Source: CAZJUO01 sp964549245 (GTDB lineage: Bacteria > Patescibacteriota > Patescibacteriia > UBA10025 > JAHIVO01). Taken from it: 9,316 bases of DNA. The stretch spans positions 1 through 9,316 of the forward strand of contig CAZJUO010000048.1 of NCBI GenBank assembly GCA_964549245.1, read 5' to 3'. Position 1 is the stretch's first letter; each line of letters begins with the position of its first letter. The notes below the pieces were generated by a model, which worked only from the letters and a program-made list of their open reading frames with translations, was not told where the DNA came from and made no database searches. Below, piece after piece: positions 1 through 6,821 of this stretch. The position numbers were made by a program, and so were the translations under genes.

Positions 1-552
1 CTGTGATATCTGGTTTTGCTGCCCAAAGGAGGTTATATACTGGATACCGCCCCAAACGATCATCACTGCAGCCAGCACCCCCGCCGCGCCAATTAAAAAA
101 ATATAGAGCGCTGCAATATACTCTCCCATAGTAGAAAAATCAACCTCAACTGCCTGGCCAGCGATAAATTTTGAACCCGGTATGGTAATTTGGGGTACAA
201 AAAACACCGGTCGATCTGCCTTGATTAGATCCTTTACATAAGGATCGTCAACCGCTGTAGCATCGGCGGCAATTATAGATCCTCCCTTCAGCTCACCCGT
301 TTCTTTATTAAAGCAACCGCCGCCGCCGATATCCAAAAAATCAGAACAGCATATATCGGTATTGGGTGCGACATCACAGTAGCATCCCTGTACCCCGTTA
401 CACGTATCAATGTAACAGTCGCCCGGTTCATAATTATCATTATCATAAAACAATTTACCGATTTCCTCACAAGTGTATGTGGCATGAGCCACCGACGGCC
501 AAATCACCCCACCAATGGCTACCAAAAAGATAATAACAATTATTTTCTTCAT
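1..552 (-). CDS. VirB2/TrbC-like pilin-type protein with N-terminal Cys-rich segment (partial, 3' end outside window)
   Basis: The first 184 codons are open from an ATG at 552 to the window edge; the rest of the gene is missing. Residues 1-24 form a signal peptide ending in an AHA cleavage motif. The segment after it carries eight cysteines (28, 46, 51, 57, 59, 68, 69, 80), including a CC pair. It is followed by 'QITIPG' (121-126) and a hydrophobic helix at about 144-171 containing GAAGVLAAVMIVWGGIQY and then TSFGQQNQIS. This core matches the 406-aa protein at 1865-3085 almost residue for residue, so the two are paralogues of the VirB2/TrbC (Mbov_0395-like) pilin type seen in Patescibacteria. 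By analogy a second helix and an outer C-terminus should follow beyond the edge. It is the last visible operon gene, 24 bases after the propeller gene, with no clear Shine-Dalgarno. The likely role is an exported, membrane-embedded subunit of the secretion apparatus; polymerisation is inferred. Confidence 0.85.
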   Translation of the reverse strand, partial: MKKIIVIIFLVAIGGVIWPSVAHATYTCEEIGKLFYDNDNYEPGDCYIDTCNGVQGCYCDVAPNTDICCSDFLDIGGGGCFNKETGELKGGSIIAADATAVDDPYVKDLIKADRPVFFVPQITIPGSKFIAGQAVEVDFSTMGEYIAALYIFLIGAAGVLAAVMIVWGGIQYITSFGQQNQISQ

Positions 553-576
553 AATCACAATTGTATAAATGCAGTG

Positions 577-1845
577 CTACAAATTAATTTCAAATAATTG
601 GCCAGTAATGCTGTCCGAAAAATATAAATAACTGCCATCGTTAGACAGGGCCAGCGATTCGATGGCATAATCACGATCACCGCCGAAAAATGAGGGTAGG
701 GCAATAGGATTGCTCACTCCGGTTGCGGTATTAATCTTATATAAGGTATCGTTGGTCGTGGTAGCCAGTTCCGGATACAAACCGCTGCCTGATTCCAAAT
801 ACTCCGGTACTGCGCAGTAAACAAAATTGCCATTGCTGGTAAATACGCACCTACTGACCCATGTTTGCAGCTCTAGGTCCATATTGTCAGAACCGGTCTG
901 GTCGCCAGTTGCGTTAACCAAATGCAGTTTAGGATTATACCTTGAATCAGCGCTATAAACAGAATATAATAACTGGTCTCCGCTTGGTGACCATAACCCT
1001 TCGAAACCCCGCCCGTCGGTGACTATTGATTTGAAATTCTCACCAAATAACCCTATGGGGTATACTTCCTGGCCATCAATGCCGTATGACTCGCTGAAGA
1101 GCGCTACTACTTGCCCGCTTGGCGACCAATTAACATTCACCGATCCTTGATTGTCTCCCAGCGGCTCAATTAAATTAACTTCAGATCCATCAGTATTGGA
1201 AATGGCCAGCCAGCGAGCGCTCTCCTGGTCAGAAATATTTTTGAATCCCAGCTTACTGCCGTCTGGAGAAAATTCCACATCGTCCCATTCGTTGGGCAGC
1301 GTCACCTGTTCATTCGTATCAAAGTTATATACAATTTTACTTTGGTCAGGAAACATGATTACCGCCTCGTCATCCACCGGCGACCAGCGGATTTCATCAG
1401 CTTCTGGAAAGGACTTATCGCTCATTTCTTGGGTGGTGCCGTCGGATAATAATATAAAGAACTTGTCCTGCACTTCATCATAATACCGTATGCCATCGCC
1501 TGTGGCCACCGGCTCGGCAGCTTTGACACTGCTCTCCACGGCAGTTTTAGCAAGGGTCTTGCCGCCCTGGGCTGAAGTGTCAGGCGCTTCCTGGTTGGTC
1601 ACGACTGCCGGCCCAAAGTTGGTAATCCCGTTTACATTAGCCGTCACCCCATTGACGTTTGTCACGCCGTTTATTACCGGCAAACCTGCATTGGTATTTT
1701 CATTAGTGGAAACGTTTACATTCTCGTTTTCATTGCCGTTTCCTGGCGCTACCAAATCCTTAATAAACACGAAATAAATCAGCGCGCCAAAAGCTAAAAC
1801 CAAAATTACGAAAACGATTATTAAGAATGTTTTTTTTGTATTCAT
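577..1845 (-). CDS. Membrane-anchored TolB/WD40-like beta-propeller protein
   Basis: This 422-residue protein has a short Lys-containing N-terminus, one membrane helix at about 7-27, an Asn/Val/Thr-rich linker at 34-116, and then a repeat domain to the end. The repeats carry the PD40/TolB-type blade signature at about 45-residue spacing: WSPVDDE (154), FSPDGSK (192), WSPSGQ (240), WSPSGD (285), FTSNGN (335) and LSNDGS (400). This suggests a six-bladed propeller outside the membrane. No lipobox cysteine and no catalytic residues are visible. Propellers of this type usually bind proteins or glycans, so a role as a surface-exposed binding part of the secretion apparatus is plausible but inferred only from the operon. 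The gene lies 19 bases after the 406-aa pilin-like gene and 24 bases before its paralogue, so it sits between the two. No strong Shine-Dalgarno precedes the ATG, and the stop is TAG. The fold assignment is fairly secure; the function is not. Confidence 0.8.
   Translation of the reverse strand: MNTKKTFLIIVFVILVLAFGALIYFVFIKDLVAPGNGNENENVNVSTNENTNAGLPVINGVTNVNGVTANVNGITNFGPAVVTNQEAPDTSAQGGKTLAKTAVESSVKAAEPVATGDGIRYYDEVQDKFFILLSDGTTQEMSDKSFPEADEIRWSPVDDEAVIMFPDQSKIVYNFDTNEQVTLPNEWDDVEFSPDGSKLGFKNISDQESARWLAISNTDGSEVNLIEPLGDNQGSVNVNWSPSGQVVALFSESYGIDGQEVYPIGLFGENFKSIVTDGRGFEGLWSPSGDQLLYSVYSADSRYNPKLHLVNATGDQTGSDNMDLELQTWVSRCVFTSNGNFVYCAVPEYLESGSGLYPELATTTNDTLYKINTATGVSNPIALPSFFGGDRDYAIESLALSNDGSYLYFSDSITGQLFEINL
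1618..1671 (-). repeat. Short tandem peptide repeat (NGVT/NGIT) in the propeller protein linker
   Basis: Residues 59-76 of the propeller protein read as three imperfect copies of an NGVT/NGIT unit separated by short N/V spacers. Just before it (residues 36-52) is another Asn-dense stretch of N-E-N-E-N-V-N-V type. The segment looks like a flexible, low-complexity stalk between the membrane helix and the propeller. Copy-number variation between strains would be expected. Confidence 0.6.
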
Positions 1846-1864
1846 ATCTTTTTACTGATTATCA

Positions 1865-3085
1865 TTATTCGTTTAATGTTTTTAATTCTACCTCCTGACA
1901 GCATATCTCTCCAGCACCACAAATTTTGTCAAAGTCAGAACAATCAACCGGAATCTCATCTTTATTACATACGGTTCGGCAATCTATGCCTGATAGTTTG
2001 CCGCAGCATATAGCGTCTAATGATTGGGCGGCTTTTGTGCTGTCTGAACAAAATACATCCCACCGGTCACCAAAAGCGTTTTCCACCTCCTTGCTTTCGG
2101 GCTGGTCAGTAGTTCTATTCCAACATTTCATTTGTAATCCTGATTTACAGTTAACACGTTCCCAGCCTGATGGGCAGGATAGTATCTGATACAGATAACA
2201 ATGGCCATCATTAAAGGAAGCTTTTCTGGGCGCCCGACAAACAAATTTTTCAAATTCTCCTTTATAATAAGGGTAATTCGTTTGCGTATAAAATTCGTGG
2301 TTCAATTTGTAAGCACGGTTCACCTCATCACAATTGTCTCTGCTCGTACTTCCGCATGCGCTTCCCATAAGCTGGCACCACTGACTTTTTGGTTCGCCCT
2401 CTTGGGGCCAGCACATCCACGTTCCTGGTTCATTTAATTTCACTGCGGATTCGTAACATCCCATAAAGTGGAAACACTCATCACCGTTTTCGTCAACTCC
2501 CGTAGCGCCGCAGCGGTACTGCGGATCCCCTCTTTGGGCGCTTCCATACTGCGTATCGTCGCACCAGTTAGTCTGCAAAAAAATTGGGTCAACCCTATCA
2601 ATGCCCGCCGGCAACTTAAGCGTGGTTAGATTAGGATTAATAAAATATAAAATAACATAGGAGCCTAGAGCCAAAGCCAAACCGATAATAGCTGACAATA
2701 TCGTATCCTTGGCTTTAGAAATCTGATCAGATTTACCAAACGAAGTAAGGTACTGAATGCCGCCATATACTATCATTACCGTAGCCAATATCCCCGCCGC
2801 ACCGGCAAAATAACGATATATCCCCACTATATAGCAAGGCAAACTTTTTATATAGTACTTGCCGTCAACCGGACTCTGATAGGTAACCCCCGGTATCTCA
2901 ATCTGTACGACAATAGCGTCCAAAAACTCATCCCCGGTTATTTTACAAAAATCACCGCTGGTGGCGTTTTCCCCGCTGGTGCTGCTTGTTTGGGCATGAG
3001 CGAATAATGGAGCGCCCGCCATGGTGCAAAAAAATACCAGGATAAATCCTATACAAAATAGCAGCGCTGTCCTTGGCTTTTTCAT
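1865..3085 (-). CDS. VirB2/TrbC-like pilin-type protein with large C-terminal Cys-rich domain
   Basis: This protein has 406 residues. Residues 1-31 are a signal peptide ending in AHA. 'QIEIPG' at 61-66 leads to two membrane helices at about 88-112 (GAAGILATVMIVYGGIQY) and 128-150. They are joined by a Lys-bearing loop (K118, K124, K126), which fits the positive-inside rule, so both termini should face outward. INPNL ends the pilin-like core, as in Patescibacteria VirB2/TrbC (Mbov_0395-like) proteins, which normally stop soon after. Here about 235 more residues follow with 22 cysteines (174 to 396, including CC pairs at 360/361 and 395/396), suggesting a disulfide-stabilised outer domain that I do not recognise. 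A further C47 and C84 lie before the first helix. The gene is 21 bases after the VirB8-like candidate; AGGA lies about 11 bases before the ATG. The likely role is an exported pilin-type or membrane subunit carrying an exposed domain. The pilin core is confident; the function of the extension is unknown. Confidence 0.85.
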   Translation of the reverse strand: MKKPRTALLFCIGFILVFFCTMAGAPLFAHAQTSSTSGENATSGDFCKITGDEFLDAIVVQIEIPGVTYQSPVDGKYYIKSLPCYIVGIYRYFAGAAGILATVMIVYGGIQYLTSFGKSDQISKAKDTILSAIIGLALALGSYVILYFINPNLTTLKLPAGIDRVDPIFLQTNWCDDTQYGSAQRGDPQYRCGATGVDENGDECFHFMGCYESAVKLNEPGTWMCWPQEGEPKSQWCQLMGSACGSTSRDNCDEVNRAYKLNHEFYTQTNYPYYKGEFEKFVCRAPRKASFNDGHCYLYQILSCPSGWERVNCKSGLQMKCWNRTTDQPESKEVENAFGDRWDVFCSDSTKAAQSLDAICCGKLSGIDCRTVCNKDEIPVDCSDFDKICGAGEICCQEVELKTLNE

Positions 3086-3106
3086 TACGCAAAAATCCTA
3101 ATGGTA

Positions 3107-3802
3107 TTAATTCCCCTCCACCGCTTCAGCGTTCGTGAGGCTGTTTAAAAAATCACTGCTTTCACTTGGGTCAACCTCACTGCTCTCGCTGGCCGGCTCG
3201 GGCAGGCCTTTTTCATTCCAGGTTGCCTGATCAACCAACCATACTCCCCCTACCTTATTAGCCGATATGGTAATGGTTTGGTAAAATGGGGTATCAAATT
3301 CGGTGCTATCGGCTTTGGTCTCCCGCCGCTGGGTAGTCACCGTTACCGTAGCGCTATCGCCTTTAATCGAGTCAACCTCGACCGTAATAACGTCCGTCAG
3401 AACGGCGTAATACGTTTGATCAGTGCCGGTCGTGAGCTGTATGTTGATAAAATCATCCGACCACGTCTTCATCCGATCAGTCATATACGGACGCAATTCA
3501 GTCAGGTTGCTAAATTTCGCATCGGATGAATAGCTGCCAAACCGCTCTACAAATAAGTTGGCCAGGCGCGTTAAGCTGACTTCATCATCCTCTTCGGTGG
3601 CAGTATTTGTGGCCGGCGCCTCGTTGGTTGCTGTATTGACCACGACTGTCTGGATGTTGGTATTAGTCTGTACCGTAGTATTATTAATCACTGGCTCTTC
3701 GGTTTTGGAAAAAAACTGCCACCAGACAACCAGCGCCGCGGTTAATAAGATTACCACACTGACTACGATTATCATTATTTTCCTTAGGGATGGCTGTTTC
3801 AT
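3107..3802 (-). CDS. Single-pass membrane protein with possible NTF2/VirB8-like outer domain
   Basis: The protein has 231 residues: a short basic cytoplasmic tail (K2, R7, K8), a membrane helix at about 9-30, an Asn/Thr/Val-rich linker at 35-70, a compact alpha/beta region at about 75-195, and an acidic Ser/Glu tail. In the compact region, helical segments (LTRLANLFVERFGS, then LTELRPYMTDRMKTW) precede strands with alternating pattern (YYAVLTDVITVEVDSI, ATVTVTTQRRET, YQTITISANKVGGVWLVDQATW). Helices followed by a curved sheet ending in 'GGVWLVDQATW' resemble NTF2-like folds such as VirB8 and TcpC of conjugation systems. That likeness is by secondary-structure pattern and context, not by a diagnostic motif. 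The gene follows virB4 by 18 bases, where a VirB8/TcpC-like scaffold would make sense. No clear Shine-Dalgarno is seen. Alternatively it is an unrelated anchored surface protein. That it is a real gene is certain; the VirB8-like role is tentative. Confidence 0.75.
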   Translation of the reverse strand: MKQPSLRKIMIIVVSVVILLTAALVVWWQFFSKTEEPVINNTTVQTNTNIQTVVVNTATNEAPATNTATEEDDEVSLTRLANLFVERFGSYSSDAKFSNLTELRPYMTDRMKTWSDDFINIQLTTGTDQTYYAVLTDVITVEVDSIKGDSATVTVTTQRRETKADSTEFDTPFYQTITISANKVGGVWLVDQATWNEKGLPEPASESSEVDPSESSDFLNSLTNAEAVEGN

Positions 3803-3820
3803 AAATATGTCAAATAATAA

Positions 3821-5707
3821 TTACTGTTCTTGTTGTTGGGATTCGGTAAACTCTTTTTTAGCGGCTTCGATTTCCAAAAGCTGCCGCGGATCAGAAGTGA
3901 TGATCTGGTCCTCGGTATATGAAGCCACTACTTTGATGGCCGCGTGTTTTGACCCGGCAAAGAAGATGCCTTCTCCGACTCCGCATTCTAATAATAAATA
4001 CTTTTCGCCTTCGGTTAATAAAAATGTTTTCGCCACCAGGTCAATAGAAGCCGGTGATTGCTTCATCAAAAGCTGGATGGCCGAGTTGGTGACGATCGCC
4101 TGCCCATACGGCGAGCGCAAGAAATCATTAACATCCTGCGTGATATTGGTTACTCCCAGGTAATACTTTCGGCACCGCTTGACTAAGGCGTAAATAAATT
4201 TAGCCGACTCTTCCTGCTGCATCAACCACCATCCTTCATCAATGACCATAATACGTTTTTTCATTTGCGACCTAACGATATTCCATACATAGGAAACGAT
4301 TACTGAAATGCCGATTGGTTTCAGCTCATCTTCTAAATCACGCACCGAAAAAACCACCAATTGGTTATCAAGCTCCACATTGGTAGGACTATTAAGCAGT
4401 CCGGCAAAGGTGCCTTCGGTATATTTTTTCAGCCTAGTAACCAGGTCTTCAGCCCCGACCATACCTTCTAATATTTCCTGGAAATCAGACATGATAGGCG
4501 GCTCTACCCTAGTTAAATCTGCGTCAGCGGTTATGTCTTTCTTGGCATACGTTTCAATCAAAGCACGGTCGATAATAGAATCTTCCTCATGCGTAAATTG
4601 TCCGAGCATTAACCGCAAAAGCCCTTTGAGGGTGATAACCGCGGATCGGATGATATCGGCGGTTTTTTCGTCTTTGCGCGTTGGCCGCGGCAAATCAAAA
4701 GGGTTAATCTTGCTTTCAGAACTTAAGGAAATATTGATAAAGGTTCCGCCTACCGCGTCGGACAAATACTTGTACTCCATTTCCGGATCAATAACGATAA
4801 TATCAGTCCCCAGCATCATGCTGCGCAGTATTTCCAGTTTAATAGCGTAACTCTTTCCCGCTCCGGAAGTGGCGAAAACAACGGAATTGGCGTTTTGCAG
4901 AGAAAAACGGTCGAATAATATCAAACTATTATTATGCCGGTTAATGCCGTACAAAATGCCGTTATCAGAAGTTAGTTCGGAAGAAATAAAAGGAAACGAC
5001 GACGCGCACGGCGAAGTGCTCATATTGAAAGTGATGCCCAATTCATCGTTATCAAACGGCAGGGTGGAATTAAAACCCTGTTCCGCCTGGTACAAAACCC
5101 GCTTGGTATAGACTAGCTTAGAGCCGAACAGCGACTCAACTTTTTCAGAAATCTTGTCCAGCTCCTCCTTGTCGTCAGCATATACCGTTACATACAAAGC
5201 GAATTGGAAAAACTTTTCAATGCCCTGTGTCAAGCTGTCCCGCAGTTTTTCAATATCACGCAGGGCAGTTTCACGGATCGGATCACGCGGCGCTCCCTTT
5301 TCCGCGTCAGCCAAAATCTGCGCTTCCAGGGCTCCCGCTTTATTGCGCAGCTGTTTCAAAATAACTTCCGACCCGATAGGATAAAAATACATGCTGATAT
5401 CAAGCGGTATATTGAGATTGATCATCGGAGCAAACCAGCCTACGCGGATATAGCGCGGATACATTACCACAAATAGCGTCCGCACAAATTTAGAACCAAG
5501 CTCCAGATACCGCGACTCTACTTTCATCGAAGCTGGAGCAATTAGGTCACGCACGGAGATAACCCCGCGCCGATATACTTTTTCAGCTTCGATCAGCTCT
5601 TTCTTCCGCTCGATCTCCTCGCGAGCCAACTGCTCCTTTTCCCGTTGGGTGAGCTGTGGTGCCGGTTCGGTTGGTACGGTTTTAGTTTTTCGAAATAGTT
5701 CAACCAT
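3821..5707 (-). CDS. virB4: VirB4-family type IV secretion ATPase
   Basis: This 628-residue ATPase powers assembly of, and transport through, type IV secretion machines at the cytoplasmic face of the membrane. Residues 21-47 are a highly charged helix. Residues 65-200 are the VirB4/TrbE-type N-domain (FVRTLFVVMYPRYIRVGW, then IPLDISMYFYPI). The P-loop domain has Walker A ATSGAGKS (279-286, K285), IDPEMEY (306-312), INPFDLP (334-340), Walker B IMVIDEG (486-492, D490/E491) and the Gln motif TNITQDVNDF (520-529). The C-terminus, LLLECGVGEGIFFAG, is also typical. All nucleotide-binding motifs are intact, so it should be active. It starts 2 bases after the TraC-like gene stop, which implies translational coupling; GAAGAA before the ATG is only a weak ribosome site. 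The upstream TraC-like protein probably supplies the most N-terminal subdomain that is fused to the ATPase in some other families. Family assignment is very secure. Confidence 0.96.
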   Translation of the reverse strand: MVELFRKTKTVPTEPAPQLTQREKEQLAREEIERKKELIEAEKVYRRGVISVRDLIAPASMKVESRYLELGSKFVRTLFVVMYPRYIRVGWFAPMINLNIPLDISMYFYPIGSEVILKQLRNKAGALEAQILADAEKGAPRDPIRETALRDIEKLRDSLTQGIEKFFQFALYVTVYADDKEELDKISEKVESLFGSKLVYTKRVLYQAEQGFNSTLPFDNDELGITFNMSTSPCASSFPFISSELTSDNGILYGINRHNNSLILFDRFSLQNANSVVFATSGAGKSYAIKLEILRSMMLGTDIIVIDPEMEYKYLSDAVGGTFINISLSSESKINPFDLPRPTRKDEKTADIIRSAVITLKGLLRLMLGQFTHEEDSIIDRALIETYAKKDITADADLTRVEPPIMSDFQEILEGMVGAEDLVTRLKKYTEGTFAGLLNSPTNVELDNQLVVFSVRDLEDELKPIGISVIVSYVWNIVRSQMKKRIMVIDEGWWLMQQEESAKFIYALVKRCRKYYLGVTNITQDVNDFLRSPYGQAIVTNSAIQLLMKQSPASIDLVAKTFLLTEGEKYLLLECGVGEGIFFAGSKHAAIKVVASYTEDQIITSDPRQLLEIEAAKKEFTESQQQEQ

Positions 5708-5709
5708 AA

Positions 5710-6390
5710 TTATTCTTCAACACGTAATTTATTAACATTGGCCATCTTTTGCTGGTCATAGGTAGCTGGATTATAGGTATTATAATACAGCTCAATCAGG
5801 CTTTGCGTATCAAGCGGTATCGCTTTCAAGCCCATGGAGCCAAGGCCGTCAATGATATAGTCAACCCGCTTGAAAAGCTCCAAGCGGTAATTCTCAAATT
5901 TCTTCTGCTTAATATGGATCACTGTAGTGGGTGATACCGCCTGCTTCATCCGGCCAAAGAAACCCTGGTTTTTCAACGAACCGGACGAATAAGGAACAAT
6001 AATATAAAACCGCTTACTCATGATATCAGCCAGCTGCACCAGTTCAGAAATATACTGGCGGTATTCACGGGTTTGGATCTTGAGCAATTCGTTGGTTTGC
6101 TCTTTTTCCACTACCTTAAGCCGGTCAATATAATTATCGATATTCAGCTTCCGCGATTGGATAAGTATCTGAATAGAAAAATTAAGTGAATTCAAAAACT
6201 GCACATATCCTTGGATAATGGCGTTCTGTTCATCTTCTGATTTAAGTGAAAAATTAATTGATGATACCAAAATCACCGAGCGCAGTGTCCCGTCTTTCAT
6301 AACCACCGTATCGTCCTTTATTTCCAGCAAAGGCAAATACGCCTGTACTGAACTGGCTTTTTTGTTTTGATTTGTTTTGGTTGCAGCCAT
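5710..6390 (-). CDS. TraC-like / VirB4 N-terminal-domain-like companion protein
   Basis: This 226-residue protein has no membrane helix, signal peptide or P-loop. Residues 19-88 (LPLLEIKDDTVVMKDGTLR, an INFSLKSEDEQ segment, then FLNSLNFSIQILIQSR) match the pattern of the N-terminal region of TraC/VirB4-type conjugative ATPases. The FYIIVPYSS strand (128-136) and the end segment GLKAIPLDTQSLIELYYNTY (187-206) followed by NPA also match. A long charged helix spans about 89-125. It lies between the PrgI-like gene (6 bases before) and virB4 (2 bases after), the usual place for the ATPase. The likely role is a separate cytoplasmic subunit that binds VirB4 and docks it on PrgI. The two genes are in different frames, but both have clean ends and neither lacks an obvious part, so a genuine split seems likelier than a recent frameshift. 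No Shine-Dalgarno is visible near the ATG. Confidence 0.85.
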   Translation of the reverse strand: MAATKTNQNKKASSVQAYLPLLEIKDDTVVMKDGTLRSVILVSSINFSLKSEDEQNAIIQGYVQFLNSLNFSIQILIQSRKLNIDNYIDRLKVVEKEQTNELLKIQTREYRQYISELVQLADIMSKRFYIIVPYSSGSLKNQGFFGRMKQAVSPTTVIHIKQKKFENYRLELFKRVDYIIDGLGSMGLKAIPLDTQSLIELYYNTYNPATYDQQKMANVNKLRVEE

Positions 6391-6396
6391 ATAATA

Positions 6397-6816
6397 TTAT
6401 GGTAAGTCTTCCTGGTACGCTCCGCCAGTATCAACGACCAGCGATAATTCGCTCAATCTCGTTTCAGTTAATTGTTTTTTGGTTGGAGGCGGCGTGGGGG
6501 CTGGTTTTTTTTCTTCCTTTTTCTCTTTAACTTCCGTATCCTTGGTCCATACTTTGAGCAGCGGCCGGCGTAAGGTCTGTACCAGCGTCAATAAAAAATA
6601 ATGAAACGGCCGTCCGTTAATTTTCAAGAAAGCAAACATGCCAGTCAAGGCAAAGAGCAACACTCCTTCAACGGCGGCAATCCAAAAGCTGGCCAGCTTA
6701 AAAACGATAAAAATTAAACCGGCGCCGATTAAAAAGGTGACAAACTGGCGTACGGTCAATGGACCGATAATTTTATTCTCAACATCCAAAAATTGTGGAA
6801 CAATAAACTGCTGCAT
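6397..6816 (-). CDS. PrgI-family inner-membrane protein of a type IV secretion system
   Basis: This 139-residue protein opens with the PrgI family signature: FIVPQFLDVENKIIGPLTVRQ at residues 4-24. Two membrane helices follow at about 24-42 and 46-64, and then the conserved-type segment INGRPFHYFLLTLVQTLRRP (66-85). Residues 92-116 are a Lys/Glu/Pro-rich cytoplasmic linker, and the last 20 residues carry no recognised motif. PrgI proteins of Gram-positive conjugation systems occupy the place of VirB3: small two-helix proteins that recruit the VirB4 ATPase to the membrane. The neighbours fit, since the TraC-like gene starts 6 bases after its stop and virB4 comes next. It begins 5 bases after the preceding gene's stop without a clear ribosome site, so coupled translation is likely. 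Confidence 0.9.
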   Translation of the reverse strand: MQQFIVPQFLDVENKIIGPLTVRQFVTFLIGAGLIFIVFKLASFWIAAVEGVLLFALTGMFAFLKINGRPFHYFLLTLVQTLRRPLLKVWTKDTEVKEKKEEKKPAPTPPPTKKQLTETRLSELSLVVDTGGAYQEDLP

Positions 6817-6821
6817 GATAT

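Noticed and set aside
3558..4163. Plus-strand open frame of 201 codons
   Set aside because: It lies opposite virB4 and the 231-aa gene, which have clear protein signatures. Its translation is low-complexity and shows no motif.
4308..4850. Plus-strand open frame of 180 codons
   Set aside because: It lies wholly opposite the VirB4 P-loop domain. Its Ser-rich composition is typical of the reverse complement of a coding region.
5700..5720. Recent frameshift splitting a single VirB4 gene
   Set aside because: Both genes have proper starts and stops, and neither lacks an evident piece. The junction lies at a natural subdomain boundary, and separate TraC-like and ATPase genes fit this lineage.
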